Below are positions 1-11,700 of a stretch of 48,338 bases of DNA, one piece after another. The stretch is from Chromera velia (Eukaryota; Sar; Chromeraceae). The stretch spans positions 45,941-94,278 of the forward strand of contig JAHBMJ010002780.1 in assembly GCA_018398765.1 (NCBI GenBank). Direction: 5' to 3'. The position numbers were made by a program, and so were the translations under genes. Numbering within the stretch: position 1 is the stretch's first letter; the number at the start of each line of letters is the position of its first letter. The notes beneath the pieces are model-generated. The model saw only the letters and a program-made list of their open reading frames with translations. It was not told the DNA's origin and searched no databases.

Positions 1-627
1 GCAGCGTTTCCAACGTGGGTGTGTCACAGTAGTTCTCTCTAGTAGACGCATGTGAAGCCCTGCAGACGCTCGAGTTGACGATACTGGCAACAACATCGAG
101 GACCAGGGGATCTATGCAGACGGGGGCTCTGACTGCAACGAGGGCCCTGAACAGTCTCCACTGCATGCAGGGAGGGGGGAGGGAGGGAGAGAGGAAGGGA
201 ATGAATGAAGGAAAGAATGGAAGAAGAAAGGGAACGAATGAAGGAAGGAGGGGAGGAAGGAAAGATGGATTGAGGAAGGGAGAAATGAAGGAACGAAGGA
301 ACGAAGGAAGGAAGGAAGGAAGGAACGAAGGAAGGAAGGACAATCAGTGACTGAATAAATGAGTGTGTAAGTGAGTAAATAAATGAATGAATGAGTGAGT
401 GAATGGTTCTGCAGATCAATGTGATCAACTACTGTACGCATATTGAAGATGCACATAAGGCTAAGCCCGAGCACAAAAGATCACACAAGATCGAATCACA
501 AGCAGACAGCAATCATTCACACCGGTGCAGCTTGACTGACTGCAAACTCATCCAGGCCCTTTTCCCCCTTCTTGGAAAGTCCCTTTTCCTTCACGAGCTC
601 ATACAGAGGGATGACGCACTCCCGACT
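1..627. repeat. GA-rich simple repeat and gene-free flank
   Basis: From about 170 to 345 the plus strand is a degenerate GAAG/GAAC purine tract, followed to about 400 by GAGT/GAAT tetranucleotides. Open frames here translate only to low-complexity peptides (Glu/Arg/Lys one way, Ser/Leu/Pro the other), so I see no gene. The tract lies downstream of the minus-strand gene that ends at 628. Confidence 0.8.
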
Positions 628-1569
628 CTACAAAATCTCCTCCCCCTCCCAAGACATCGCCCGAATGTACCGGGCCATCTGGCTCCCCTTTACATGAGTC
701 TCCTCCTTCTGACTCCTGCTCCACTTCTTTTCACGAGCATCTGCCGCCCGTTCGTTGATGATCTGAAGCTTTTGCTCCGCAGCTGTCAGATTCTCTTCCT
801 CCGCGTTGGCAATCAGCATGTCAGTCACCTTCAGTGCCCCACCGACCAACCCCCCGGCTCCAAAGAATGAGGCGGCAGCAACCGCACCCTTCTGCATGAC
901 CTCCAGAGTGATGTCATGTCGGGTTCGGGAAAAGACGTACCGCTGATCAGGGGGAACTGCACGGACCCGAAACCCCACACACTGCTTGAATTTGCCCTCT
1001 TTTCCTTCTGACGCTCCCATCTCTGGAAGAACCATTGACGGATGCCATCTGTCAAAGTCACGGTGTCCCGCTCCTTTCCCTGTCACCTTCTCCCGCGTCT
1101 CATCCCCCCTCCACGGAATGTTGAAGGCATCCTGAAGGCAGGAAATCAACCGGGGCTTCAGGTCTGCGGGAAGCTCAATGTCGAGAAGGGATTTGGCCTC
1201 TCCCTCTTCGGTGCTGACTGGCTTGGCAAGCGCCTTGTACTGCAGTCCGATGTAGAAAAAGTACCCCTCGATGTAGTTCGCAACCCAACGGAGGAAGGAC
1301 TCCTGAGTGGTCTCATCAGAGAAGAAATACACGGCTCCAGAGAGGAAAACGTCGAAGGATTTCGAGAAAACGGACTGCTCAAGAGCCTTCATGATCAGGA
1401 AGCCTGTGCTGGCTGTGCCCATTCGCATGCCTGCTTTCAGAAGGCGCTTTTTCTTGTCCACCAGCCTCTGGAGGTACTGTTCAACGGCCTCTCCTGGCTC
1501 TCTGGGCTCTTGGCAGAAGGTGACTCTTTTGTGCAGAGGCAAGGACACCGTTAACTTGTGCCTTAGCAC
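628..1569 (-). CDS. hypothetical protein, long exon
   Basis: An open frame of 313 codons with balanced composition and no low complexity, unlike its antisense frames, so it is probably coding. I do not recognise the family. The N-terminal third is rich in Lys/Arg helices, the middle has aromatic and hydrophobic stretches (YIEGYFFYIGLQYKA), and a Gly/Ala-rich segment (AAASFFGAGGLVGGALK) lies near two thirds of the length. The C-terminus is charged. The first codon of the open frame is GTG preceded closely by a stop, so this is more likely a terminal exon than a whole gene. A second open segment at 1604-1804 in another frame could be an upstream exon, with about 35 bp between them that I could not resolve into a convincing intron. 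Confidence 0.5.
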   Translation of the reverse strand: MLRHKLTVSLPLHKRVTFCQEPREPGEAVEQYLQRLVDKKKRLLKAGMRMGTASTGFLIMKALEQSVFSKSFDVFLSGAVYFFSDETTQESFLRWVANYIEGYFFYIGLQYKALAKPVSTEEGEAKSLLDIELPADLKPRLISCLQDAFNIPWRGDETREKVTGKGAGHRDFDRWHPSMVLPEMGASEGKEGKFKQCVGFRVRAVPPDQRYVFSRTRHDITLEVMQKGAVAAASFFGAGGLVGGALKVTDMLIANAEEENLTAAEQKLQIINERAADAREKKWSRSQKEETHVKGSQMARYIRAMSWEGEEIL

Positions 1570-1603
1570 TCTTCACCTGGCTGCAGACATCTCTAACTGT
1601 TTT

Positions 1604-1804
1604 TTAGAACTCCTCAAAGTCCCCCTCCAGCTCCAGGACAGGGGCAAGGGCGCCACTGACTACATCGAAAGAACCCAGGAGCTCCATCCTAGCTGGTTTC
1701 GATCGATCTTTGCGAGTGGGTTTTTTTGCCTGACCTTCTTCTGTGCGTGCAGCCAATGACTCGATGAGGAAAGGAGAATTGAGTCTTAATTCTGCCAGAA
1801 GCAC
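1604..1804 (-). CDS. possible upstream exon of the 628-1569 gene
   Basis: Open segment that includes an internal ATG near 1690 (MELLGSFDVVSGALAPVLEL). It ends at a TAA just before the long downstream frame. The same frame continues past the stop with plausible coding (KTVRDVCSQVKSAKAQ), so a one-base error or an unrecognised small intron may separate the two pieces. No family recognised. Treat as tentative. Confidence 0.3.
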   Translation of the reverse strand: MLLAELRLNSPFLIESLAARTEEGQAKKPTRKDRSKPARMELLGSFDVVSGALAPVLELEGDFEEF

Positions 1805-2432
1805 TCCAACAGGGTTGGGAAATTCGAATAGCGAATAAATTTGATATTTGAATAGCTAGTGGGTCACTATATATATATTCGAATAGTGGGCACTATCGCT
1901 TCTGGGGGCAGCTCAGCTCTGCTGAGTCTCGCGGCTGAGATCAGCCGAGAGGCCCGGCATATACAGCTGGGGTTGCACAACGCATTTTTTCTTTTTTGGC
2001 CATGCATGCATGCCATCCCATTCATATATACCGATACGGCGCGGTGTTGCATGCATGCATGGTGTTGCACGCGGCGACCTGTATAGCTGTTGCTCAAAAC
2101 CGTGCACGCAAATTCGTCCGTTCTGCATGTCCATGCAACGCCGGAGCGCGCGCGCGACTTTTATTCGATCGATGGACCTTCAGAGTTGATCTCTCGATCA
2201 AAAGTCGGGCCGGTTTGTTCTTTCGTTGGGGAGGACAAAGTGGTCAGGTCCTGGAGCAGTTGAATGTGTTCACTGAGCATTCCTTGAACTGTGATCGCAC
2301 TGCGAGACAGCTAGGAAGCTCTCGTGTGGGAACATCCTCGTGTTGCTTTCCGTTCCTTCGTGCGTTCCTTCCTTCCTTCGTTGTTCTTCCATTTCTGTTG
2401 CTTGACTGCTTTCTCTTTGAAAACAGACCGCA
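1805..2432. other. intergenic region upstream of the oxygenase gene
   Basis: No gene seen. It holds AT-rich TATATATATTCGAATA-type sequence at about 1826-1890, GCATGCATGC motifs at about 2003-2062, and a short CG run at about 2136-2150. Short pyrimidine-rich sequence precedes the ATG at 2433. It separates divergent genes (628-1804 minus, 2433 plus) and may carry both promoters; no specific element can be called. Confidence 0.5.
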
Positions 2433-5072
2433 ATGCCTCCCAAGTCAAAGAAACAGAAAGTCTCCAGGAAGGCTGTAGAAGAAGAGCCTCCTCCTGAGAT
2501 TGAGGAAGAAGAAGAGGATGAGGAGGAAGAAAGTGAAGAAGAGGACGAGGAAGAGGAAGAGGGGGAGGGTGAAGACGCGCACACCAACAAGATTCTGGAA
2601 GATCTGATGACGGTCCTCCGTTCCTCTGAGAAGGACGGGGGGGGGTTTTCTTGCGGCGGTGTTGTGACCCTGCCTGCAGAGGGTCTCAAGATCACAGTGA
2701 CAGAGAAGGACGATCACAAGAAGACGGTCACCATAGAGACAGGGATCTCTAAAAAAACAAAGAGGGGGGGGAAGCAGACCAGACTTGAGTTGCCCGCTGA
2801 CATCATTGATAAGTGTTGCAGCCCTGCAGCCTTCGGCAAGGGTAGGCGGACCTTGATCGACGAATCGATCAGAAAGGCTCTGACGGTTTCCACCAGACAG
2901 ATCAAGAAGATTCAGGGCTTTGACTTGGAAGCGTCGGGGATCTTGGCAACAGTCCAACGACAGCTGCTTCCCTTCTTTGAGGGAAGAATCACGGGGGAGT
3001 TGCACAAACTGAACGTGTATACCCCAGGCGGCTTCTTTAAGGAGCACAGAGACACCCCCAAAGACACTTCGATGTTTGGGACCGTTGTTGTCTGTCTTCC
3101 CTTCTCGTTTGAGGGAGGCCAGCTGTCTGTGTGGACTAGGGGGGGAGGAGACTCCAACGACAGAGAGGGGGACACAAAGGTCTTTGATTGGAGTGCGTCT
3201 GCATCGAAAGAAAAGAAGGTCAGTCGTCAAGCTGCCAGCCAGTCGGTTAGTTTTCACTCAGCGAACCAGCCAGTCAGACTGAGTGAGTCAGTCAGCCAGC
3301 TAGTCAGTTAGTCAGTCAGTCAGCCAGTCAGCTAGCCACTCAGTCAGTCAGTCAGTCAGTCAGTCAGTCAGTCAGTCAGTCAGTCAGACTGAGTGAGTGA
3401 GTGAGTGAGTGAGTGACTGACTGACTGAGTCATTCCGTCAGTGAGTCAAGAAGAGGAGGCGCCAACTCGATCCGAAAGAGAATCATTCGGGCAGTCAGGC
3501 AGACCGACTAGACGCTCAGACTGAGAGTGTCAAATAGATTGAAGCATGGATGGATGGGTAGATAGATAGATGGATAGGAAAGTGAATGACGGGGCGGATG
3601 AATGTTTGCAGAAGGGGAAGGAGAAAGAGAAGAAGAGTGAGGGAGAGGGAGAGGGAGGTGCGCTCCAATGGGCCGCCTTCTTCGGTGACTGCCTCCACAA
3701 GATAGACGAGGTGTCTGAAGGCCAGAGGGTCACTCTGACCTACACACTTCGTCGACATTCAGACAGCTCATCTTCCTCTTCTTCTTCCTCTTCCTCGTCC
3801 TCTTCTTCTGCCTCCGCTTCCGCTTCCGCTTCCGCTTCTGCGGCTCCCAAAAGAAGAAGTTCGAGGACGGCAGCTCCCCCCAATCAGCCGCCAAATCCCC
3901 ATTCTCCTTCTGCCCCCCCCTCCCCTTCCCCTTCTTCCTCTTCTTCTTTGCTCGAATCAGATACGGAGGAGGGGAAGAGAGAGCGACTGAAGGCCCTCCC
4001 TCTGGCCGAATTGAAGGACAAGTGCAGAGAGAAAGGCCTGGCAGTGGGGGGGTCGAAGGCCGGCCTGGTTGAGCGTCTGATCATCCAGGAATATGAGGAG
4101 TGGGAGAGGGAGGAGGCTGCTCCCACGTGTAAAGCTGCACTGAAGACAGTCACCCCCTTCCCAAAGGTTCCCTTCCCCCACCCAGTAGCAGAAGCTCACG
4201 GGATGAGGATATTTAATTTCCTCAAAGGGGCTTTGAACGACTCCAACTTCTTTGCAGACGGGGGCCTTCTGGGGGTTCCCTGTCTCCATCTGTATGAGAC
4301 AGAGAGGGACCTTCCGGGCCGTAGACCCTTAGATGAGAGCGCAGCAGCTCATGTGAAGTGCAAGGAGCTCTCTTTGAAGGGGGCTGATGTCCTTCTTTAC
4401 GTCGCTGCGTGCCGTCTCGGTTTGACTCCCCGTGTGATTTCGATTCTAACAGACAACAGCCCCGAGTTCGAACAACCCCCCAAGGTGTTGAAACGAAATC
4501 TGGATCTCTTTGAGTCCCGCACGAAGCTGAGCTCTCTAGAGATCATAGAGGACGAACAGATAGACAGGGGCGTAGACCTAGGCCGTCTCTCTGAGACCCT
4601 CCCCTATAAGGACCTCCAAAGAGACCCCCCCTACAGGTCCATAAAGTGGGCCCACGAGATCGAAAAAGGGGTACGCAGACCCGTGCTCACTGCAGCCACA
4701 GTGGATGGGGAGTGCAGTTTTGGTAATGAGGCGGGGGAGTCGACCTACTATACCCAGCAGGCAATCGTCCTCCGTATTCCCAGACCAGAGTATCGTGGGG
4801 AGGGTGTGGGGGAGATGGACGGGGGTGTGTTTGTGGGTGCTCAGAAGGGGTTGCCTGGTAAGGAGGAGAAGAGGTTAGCGAAAAAGCAGCTTAAACAGTT
4901 TGACCACAAAGCCCCAGTGGGTACACCAGAGGAGTTCCGTGAGTTTGCAGAAAGACTGGGGTTGTCCTCCAGGGGTTCATGGACACAGATCCTCGACCGG
5001 TGTTACGGGGCAATTTGGGAGGATAGGCGGCACATCTATGAGGAGGTGGAGGAACTTATGAGGGGGCTGTGA
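2433..5072 (+). CDS. 2OG-Fe(II) oxygenase with SAP domain
   Basis: Two-exon model: 2433-3218 and 3612-5072, 748 residues. The donor reads AAG|GTCAGT and the acceptor TTTGCAG|AAG, both phase 0. Residues 1-45 are an acidic tail after a basic MPPKSKKQK start. The catalytic fold shows YTPGGFFKEHRDTPK (HxD at about H205/D207), a GGQLSV strand, and in exon 2 the WAAFFGDCLHK block (distal His about 291) with QRVTLTY (2OG-binding Arg about 301). These match the Fe(II)/2OG dioxygenase layout common in fungal and protist proteins. A poly-Ser/Ala linker follows (about 314-345), then a SAP-type helix-extended-helix at about 385-420 (LKDKCREKGL, GSKAGLVERL), a putative DNA/RNA-binding module. The C-terminal 300 residues are unrecognised. 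Substrate unknown; the basic N-terminus plus SAP suggests a nuclear role, which is inference. Confidence 0.85.
3219..3611 (+). repeat. (GTCA)n microsatellite inside the oxygenase intron
   Basis: The 393-bp intron begins GTCAGTCGTCAAG. From about 3270 to 3420 it is mostly tandem GTCA/CAGT units, switching to GAGT near 3390. The intron start is itself the repeat unit. Reading straight through gives a Ser/Gln/Val repeat peptide and a stop at about 3309, so removal is needed to join the HxD half to the distal-His half of the enzyme. Confidence 0.85.
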
Positions 5073-6429
5073 GGACGCAGACACTGTCAGAAAGAGGGGG
5101 GTGGCTCCACCCCCCCAGTACCACACCACCCCACCTACCCACCCCCCGCAACCCCCACCCACAACCCTCAACCCCCCCACACCACCAACGGGGGGGTGGA
5201 AGAGAGGGGGGACAGAGGGAGGGAAAGGAAGGGGGTTGTTGATGAAAAGAGCCCAGACCAGTCCCAGAGCTTCGAAGCGAGACAGATTCCGCCAGCGTCT
5301 TTTCTCCCTTTCTCCCTTCCTTCTTCCCCCCCCCTTCTGCTTTCTATCTTTTCTTTCTATCGTTCTTTCTTTCCTTCCCCCCGTCTGTCCCACCCTCACC
5401 AGCCCCTCCTTCCCTCCCCCCTTCCATATGCTCATCACTAAATACATTTCCATGTACCGATGCAGAATCATGATGAGATAGATCGGTCTTTTTTCCTCTC
5501 GTTCTACCTGTCTGACCAGGTGTCTGTCTGGATGAACGGACGGATCGCTGTACGATGTGCACAGTCCGCCCATGGTTGCAGACTGAGACTGTGACAGTCA
5601 GCCGGCAACAACAGCCCATCTACGTGAGAGAGAGAGAGAGAGAGTGAAAGAGGGCAAGCTGGTGTGTGGGTGAGAGAACAGCTGGTAGATGGATGTCATC
5701 TCTCTCTGTGGAGATGTGTGTGTATGTGTGTGTCTGTCTGTCTGCCTGTCTATCTGTCTGTGCCTCTTCGTTGGAGTATGTGTGGCTGCACGCGTGTGCG
5801 AGGGTGCATGTGCAAGAATGGGTGGGAGATGCAGAGGCAGCGGGCGGCAAAATGCGCCCCGAGAGAGAGAAAGAGAGAGAGAGCGCTAGCGAAACAGACA
5901 GCCAGCCAGCCAGACAGAGAAAGAGAGAGAGGGAGGGAGAGAGAAAAAGGCAAAGAGAGATTGACAGAGAGACAAAGAGAACGGCACTGTCAGACAGACA
6001 GTCTGAGACAGACAGACAGATAGAGAAAGAGAGAGGGTGAATGAAGGAGGGAGTCATCGACAGAAAGACATGGACACAAAGATAAAGAGAAGACAGACAG
6101 ACAGAAAGGCAGGGAGGGGGCAGGTCGACAGATGCAAAGCCTGTAAGAGAGGTACCAGTTCATACATAAAGTCTGGTAGAGACGATCAATTCTGCATGTC
6201 CAATGGATGCGTCTGGTTGGGGTGCATGCAGCTTTGCTGGGTGAAGCTCTCCACAGGTTTGTCTTTTCACCAAGATTTTTAATCTGAGTCCTGGAGGTTG
6301 GCCTGTGATTTGGACCTGTGAGCGATACAGTAAACCACTAGATGAACTTGAACCAGCTTTTCGGCCTCTATTCTAGCCTCTATTTCATACGGCTCGCCAA
6401 CAACCCTGGCATAATCATATGATTCATAT
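5073..6429. repeat. repeat-rich intergenic DNA
   Basis: No gene seen. Contents: C-rich low complexity at about 5100-5200, CT-rich DNA at about 5290-5420, (GA)n at about 5626-5646 and 5860-5990, and (GTCT)n/(GACA)n tracts at about 5720-5760 and 5985-6020. Open frames in both directions are repeat translations. Confidence 0.75.
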
Positions 6430-7659
6430 TTGGTTTCGATGATTACTTTCAATATGTTTCGATCAAGTCTACTCTACCGCCTCATCCCCGCTTTGATGAA
6501 AGGACGACGGAACGGAGGGCCCCCCACCCAATATGACGTATGGCTGAGAGACGTTACCGCCCTCCCGGTCCGACTGCTAGGCCTAGGCATCCCCAAACCC
6601 ACTGAAACAGCGGACAGGGACTACAAGACCTCAGCCGCAGCCAGTGAAGCGATCACAGAGGCCATCCTTCGAGGAGAGGACATAGACGCAGACGAGCACG
6701 TGAAGAGGGGGCAGAAGGCAAGGGCAGCCCACAAAGAAGCAGTAAAAGAAGCAGTAGAGAAGGAGTGGGAGAGGTTAGGCAGCCAGTCAGGGCAGGCAGA
6801 CAGTGAGGACCAGTGTGAGGAAGTCAGGCAGTCAAAAGAAAAGAGGCAGTCAGGATGGCTGACGGCCACCCCCCTGAAGGAACACGGAATGAATCTCAGC
6901 CCAGACGAATTCCGAGATGCGATGACAATCCGATACCAGGGGAGGGTAGGGGGGGAGAAGAGCAGATGTGAGGGATGTGGGGGAAGGTGGAGTCTGCAAC
7001 ATGCCCTTAACTGCCCAGTCGGGGGACTGCCGACGCTGCGACATGACGAAGTCAACCGTACGTGGGCGAGTCTAGCAGCGGAAGCATACCCCGCGGGAGC
7101 AGTCCACGCAAAGGAGCCGATCATTAGGGAGGAAGGGGAGGTGCAGGGATGTCCGGCGCTAAGGGGGGACTTCCAAGTCCGGGGGGCCTATGCTCCACAA
7201 AGGCTGGCAATTTTCGACACCAGGGTGATAAACCCACATGCCGCCTCAAGGGAGAAGGTGACCTGGACTCAAGCCCTCAAAGCAGCAGCAGAAGAAAAGA
7301 AGAGGAAACATGGGCAGGCAAGCACGGACAGAGGGTGCGATTTTACTTCACTCGTGAGCGCGGTCGACGGGACGATGGAGGGGGAGGCAAAGATGTTCTT
7401 GAAGAGGGTGGCAGTCTGGCAGAGCGATTGAGTGAGAAATGGGGGCAACATGTGAGCAAGACATGCGGCCGGATCCGAACCCGACTGCAGATTGCCCACC
7501 TGAAAGCGGCAAGCGCGTGCATTCGGGGGATCAGAGGAGTGCAAGGGGAGGGCTGGGAGGAAGGAGGAGTAGGCAGTGCACTGGTTATGACTGAGGGGTA
7601 GGAAGTACTTAGTAAACACCGAAGAAGGCATTCAGATGGAGGAGCGTCAACTATGAGGT
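6430..7659 (+). pseudogene. 3' end of a LINE polyprotein with CCHC finger and restriction-like endonuclease-type C-terminus
   Basis: Frame 6430-7431 begins within the C-terminal part of a non-LTR retrotransposon polyprotein. Recognisable blocks: the post-RT signature [14 protein letters not shown]; a CCHC finger C-x2-C-x7-H-x3-C (codons at 6967, 6976, 7000, 7012); then RHDEVNRTW, an RGDFQV...FDTRV acid pair and EEKKRKH. That order resembles the PD-(D/E)XK endonuclease module of R2-like LINEs. The frame breaks near 7410 and continues in another frame to 7601 ([18 protein letters not shown]). A further shift leads to KYLVNTEEGIQMEERQL, stop at 7657-7659. There is no RT core upstream, so the copy is 5'-truncated, as is usual for LINEs. 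The endonuclease assignment is by motif spacing only. Confidence 0.75.
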
Positions 7660-7765
7660 CACATGAGAGAGAGAGCTAGTAGCGAGAGCAGTAGCTAGGA
7701 CAGAAGGAAGAGATGAAAGACGTATAGGCCAGACGCTAGGAACAAACTTTAAGTCAATGCCCCCC
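7605..7765 (+). repeat. LINE 3' terminal segment, copy 1
   Basis: The last codons and 3' UTR of the LINE. The segment from GTACTTAG to the CAATGCCCCC run recurs in reverse orientation at 38766-38928 with only scattered differences, for example AGAAGGCATTCAGA and GACGTATAGGCCAGACGC in both. Two copies prove a dispersed repeat family and show that the KYL...stop reading is shared by both (KYLANAEEGIQTEECQV in copy 2). Confidence 0.85.
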
Positions 7766-8750
7766 ACTCTATCTAGTTTGTCTACTATAATAATATATAA
7801 GCCTAGATATAGGCATACACAGACCCCCCCCCCCTTAGAGCCTGTTTGCGTGCCACTGACACTCAAATAAATTTTTACATAGCCCCTATGGGTTAATTTA
7901 TTTATTCAAGTTCACGCACCTATCGAAATACTTTTAGTAGGATATAAATAGTTAAACTAGTATTTAAATAACTGAATTATCTAGTAAACTAGAACTATTA
8001 ATTGAATTACTAGATCAATTAATGATGCGACGTGGAAGTTTTTATAAAGAATTGCTAGTGAAATTGCAAGTACCTACTATTGAACAGTGAGTTGCTTACA
8101 TTTGCTTAGCAATGCTGCATCGGTATAAGCCGATATCTAGCTACGATTCAAAAAGCCAGGCGGCCGCGAGAGATCAAAAAGTTGATAAAAACTTTTTTTT
8201 AAAGTAAATACTAGCTCGATCTATAGTGTTGAATGTATATAATATATGCTCAAAAAGACCATAAAGCTACATAATCGAGAATGCTTCTAACACAAAACTT
8301 ACGTAAAAATTTATACACATATTCATGCCTATATAGATTTATGCTAAACAATTACTATAGAACAATTATTCTAGCAAACGATAGAGAATTGACTAGAGAA
8401 TTGAGTGCAATAGACGGCAATTTATGCAATCTCCTAGGCAATCTCTCTTTACATTCGTCTCGACCCGGATCAATAAGCCACGTACCAACAAACAAAGAAA
8501 CAAACAAGGATTTTAAAAACAATGAATACAGAAGTCCGATCGATTCTTTCTGCCATTTCGCTGGAACCAACCCGAGCCGCCGGGGAAGACTCTCCCGACC
8601 CCCATCAAGCTTAAATCAAGGGAGGGAATGGCCGCCACAATTCGCTATACACACAAGCACACAATAAATAGTTGAGCTCACTTAATTTGCTGCACTGCAG
8701 AAACCTCAGGCACAGGTTCACAGAGTTGATTAAGGATTTACATGCAGGCA
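7766..8750. other. AT-rich island, no convincing gene
   Basis: Strongly AT-rich sequence starting right after the LINE tail. A C run lies at about 7819-7831. One plus-strand ORF, 8281-8667 (128 codons, ATG to TAA), has unremarkable composition, no recognisable motif, and a competing antisense ORF at 8355-8570. I would not annotate it without expression evidence. Confidence 0.6.
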
Positions 8751-11700
8751 AACGTCATCGTGCGCCCACGCGATCATGAACAACTGGACACGCAGAGCTC
8801 TCCTTCCCACAATCACAGACAACAAAGAGGGAGGGAAAGGAGAGGCTGTTGGCAAAGTTAAACAAGCAAGCGCACACAAACAGGCAAGGAAGCAAGGGAG
8901 AAAGGAAGGCAGACAGAGGAACAGAGAGGAAGGGACGGATCCTTCGGACCACTCTCGCACTCCAACCCCACGAGAGGCCATCCCCATTCCATCGCGTCTC
9001 TTCCCCCCCACCCAAAAAATGGAACCAATCCATCAACTGAAGGAAGGAAGCAGCAAGGTAGGTAGAAAGAAAGAAGAAAGACAAACCCCAACTCTCAGGA
9101 AGGGAAGGAAGGAGAGGAGGCCCCCGGCCCCTGTACATCGACCCAAGATATCATCCGGTTGAACAGTGAAGGAACAGAACAGAAAAGAAAAGGGGAGAGT
9201 CAACAATAGAGAAGGGGATGGAGCAACTCTCGTGTCTTCTCGTAAGAAAAGAGGAAAGCACCAGACAGACAGACACGCAGGAAGGTAAGCAAGTAAACAA
9301 GCAAACAGGCAAACAGGCAGAAGCAGAAAGCAGAAAGCAGACGGATGGATGGATCGATAGAGCCGGGCACAGGGGCACAAGTGACCGACACGTTTTCCTT
9401 TCCGATCAGGTCCCTGCCCTTCACAAGAAAAGTGTGAGACAAACTTTCCAAGTGCGAAAAATTCATTCCTCTTCCTTCTAAGAGAGAGGAGACAGCAAGA
9501 GAGAAAGAAAGAAAGGCAGAAAAGATTAGATGGATGGTAAGCCGGGTGCCCATACTGAGGCACGCCTGCAAATTCGATTCATGACACAACACGCAACGAC
9601 TCACACCAAAAAAACGCTGTCTGATGGTACTTCTGCGGTGCTCTCTACAATGCTTCTCTCGTTGTCTGTCTCCAACCTCAGCTCCCTTCAATAGTTGTGC
9701 AATTCTTTATTTCATGCTGGCCGGTCTCTTCGTCCGTATTTTTGGGTCTCGAGCACAGGTACGACTACATATCACACATGCGCAAAGACAGAAATCGCAC
9801 CAAGAGTCAAGACACAGAAACAAAACAAGAAGTCCGACAAGAAGTGCACTCTCACTGTGCTTGGGTAAAACTTAACAGAAGCTTCGACGACAGACGGCTG
9901 GAGGCAGTCAAGCACCCCTGTGCCGACAAGCGGCCGACCCCCACAGGTTGACCTCCAGAAAGACAGACAGACAAATCAGACCAGTCTCTCTCATCTCCCT
10001 TTCGTTCTTTCCCTTTCCAAGAAACCAAAAGAAACGAAAGCAAGACCGACAGACAGGCTGTGTGAATAAATGCCCCCGGCCTTCACACTGTTCCTTCCTG
10101 TCACACAAACCTGTGTTGTTTGTTGCTTTGGCCGTTCGGAGACTTTCTCCCCTTGCCCGTCACGGCATCATGACGCTGCTCATTCCTTTTATCCCTTCAC
10201 AACTCACTGATTGAAAATTGAATTCCTCACTCCTCCAATGGCCCAGTTTCGCATCTGCCTCCCTTCCCCCCCCCCTCTCTTCAAAATTCCGTCTCACCTC
10301 CAAGGCCCGTCTCCTGTTGAAGGCCGGGATGGGCTCAAATAGGAGACAGAAGGCGATCGATGCACTGAAATATCAGCAATACGCGTCCTCAAACACACAG
10401 AAGACACGGCAAGAAATCTCCTCCAAACCCTCCTCAATCAGAAAAACATATCGATCGATCCATCCATCCATCCATTCTCCTGCCTGCCTGCTTGCCTGAA
10501 GGGGATCACCCCCTCCCCCTCCTGCGTTCCTTTCCTTTCTTTCCTTCGTTGAAGTGAACAAACAAACTGCTTCAAAAAGACTGCATGCATGCATGCATGC
10601 ATGCATAAGACATTCAATCCACACCTGATCGATAGGGACTTCCGAACGAAAAAGTCAAGAGCTTCACACCATGATCCAATTCAAACCTGTCATCATCAGT
10701 AAAAGAGGATACAGAGCATGAAGACAAAACGATCAATTATTAGAGCACCCAGCCAACCAAAAGTCTCTTCTCCCCCTCTCTTGAGTCCCTCAGCCAACGG
10801 AAACGGATCCTACACTTTCTTTCTGTCTCTCTCCTCACCTCACCCGGGGGGGACAAGGCAGGACAAGACTACCACAGTCCCTCCCTCCTTCCCACACACC
10901 CGCTGCAACCACCGCAGCGCTAATTCGTCTTCTGGACGCACACGGGAGACTATACACACGCACGCACGCACTCATCCGGACAAACAGGGACCCTCTCCCT
11001 TTCTTTCTTGTCGCACATCCACTCAAGATCGATGCAGGTAGGCAAAGTCATGCAAAGTCATTCATCCTTTTGCATCATTCATTGATCCACTCGAAGGGTC
11101 AAGCTGCAAGCATCAATCAATCAAAACTGTTTGCATGCGTGTTGCCTGCCTTGTGTCCGCTTGGTCTTTCTCTCGTAACCCCCGAATTCCCTCCGATCTT
11201 TCCTGGCTGGCAACCACCCCCCCCCCCNNNNNNNNNNNNNNNNCCCCCCTCCCAAACAGACAGGGCCCGGCTGGTGAGGCAATCGAACAGCCGACTGGCA
11301 ACAGCACGCTCAACAGAAAGAAAGGACGAATAGCGTAAGCACTCACCCAGTCACCCACCGCGGAGGTTGGGGACACAAAAACGGCGAAGGAGGGACGGAA
11401 AAAAGAGGTACTCATGGTATCAACAGGCACGCACACAGAATGTACACAGAAGACAAAAGAAAGAAAAAAAGGGAAAACTCTGGATTGCCTTTCTTTCCAC
11501 GAGTTCCTGTTGCTGTCTATATGCCCACCCACTCTGCTGTCTGTCCAATGAGAAATTGCGGCATGTGTCTTTCAGTCCCTCTGTGTGTCTACACAAGGTG
11601 CCACCGCCTTCGCTTGATCGCTGGATCGGAACCTTCCCTCCCTCCCTCCATTTATCTTGTTTATTATTCATTCATTGATACATTTCCTGATCTACGGATT

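Noticed and set aside
8281-8667. 128-codon ORF in the AT island
   Set aside because: No motif, an antisense ORF of similar quality, and no splice or homology support.
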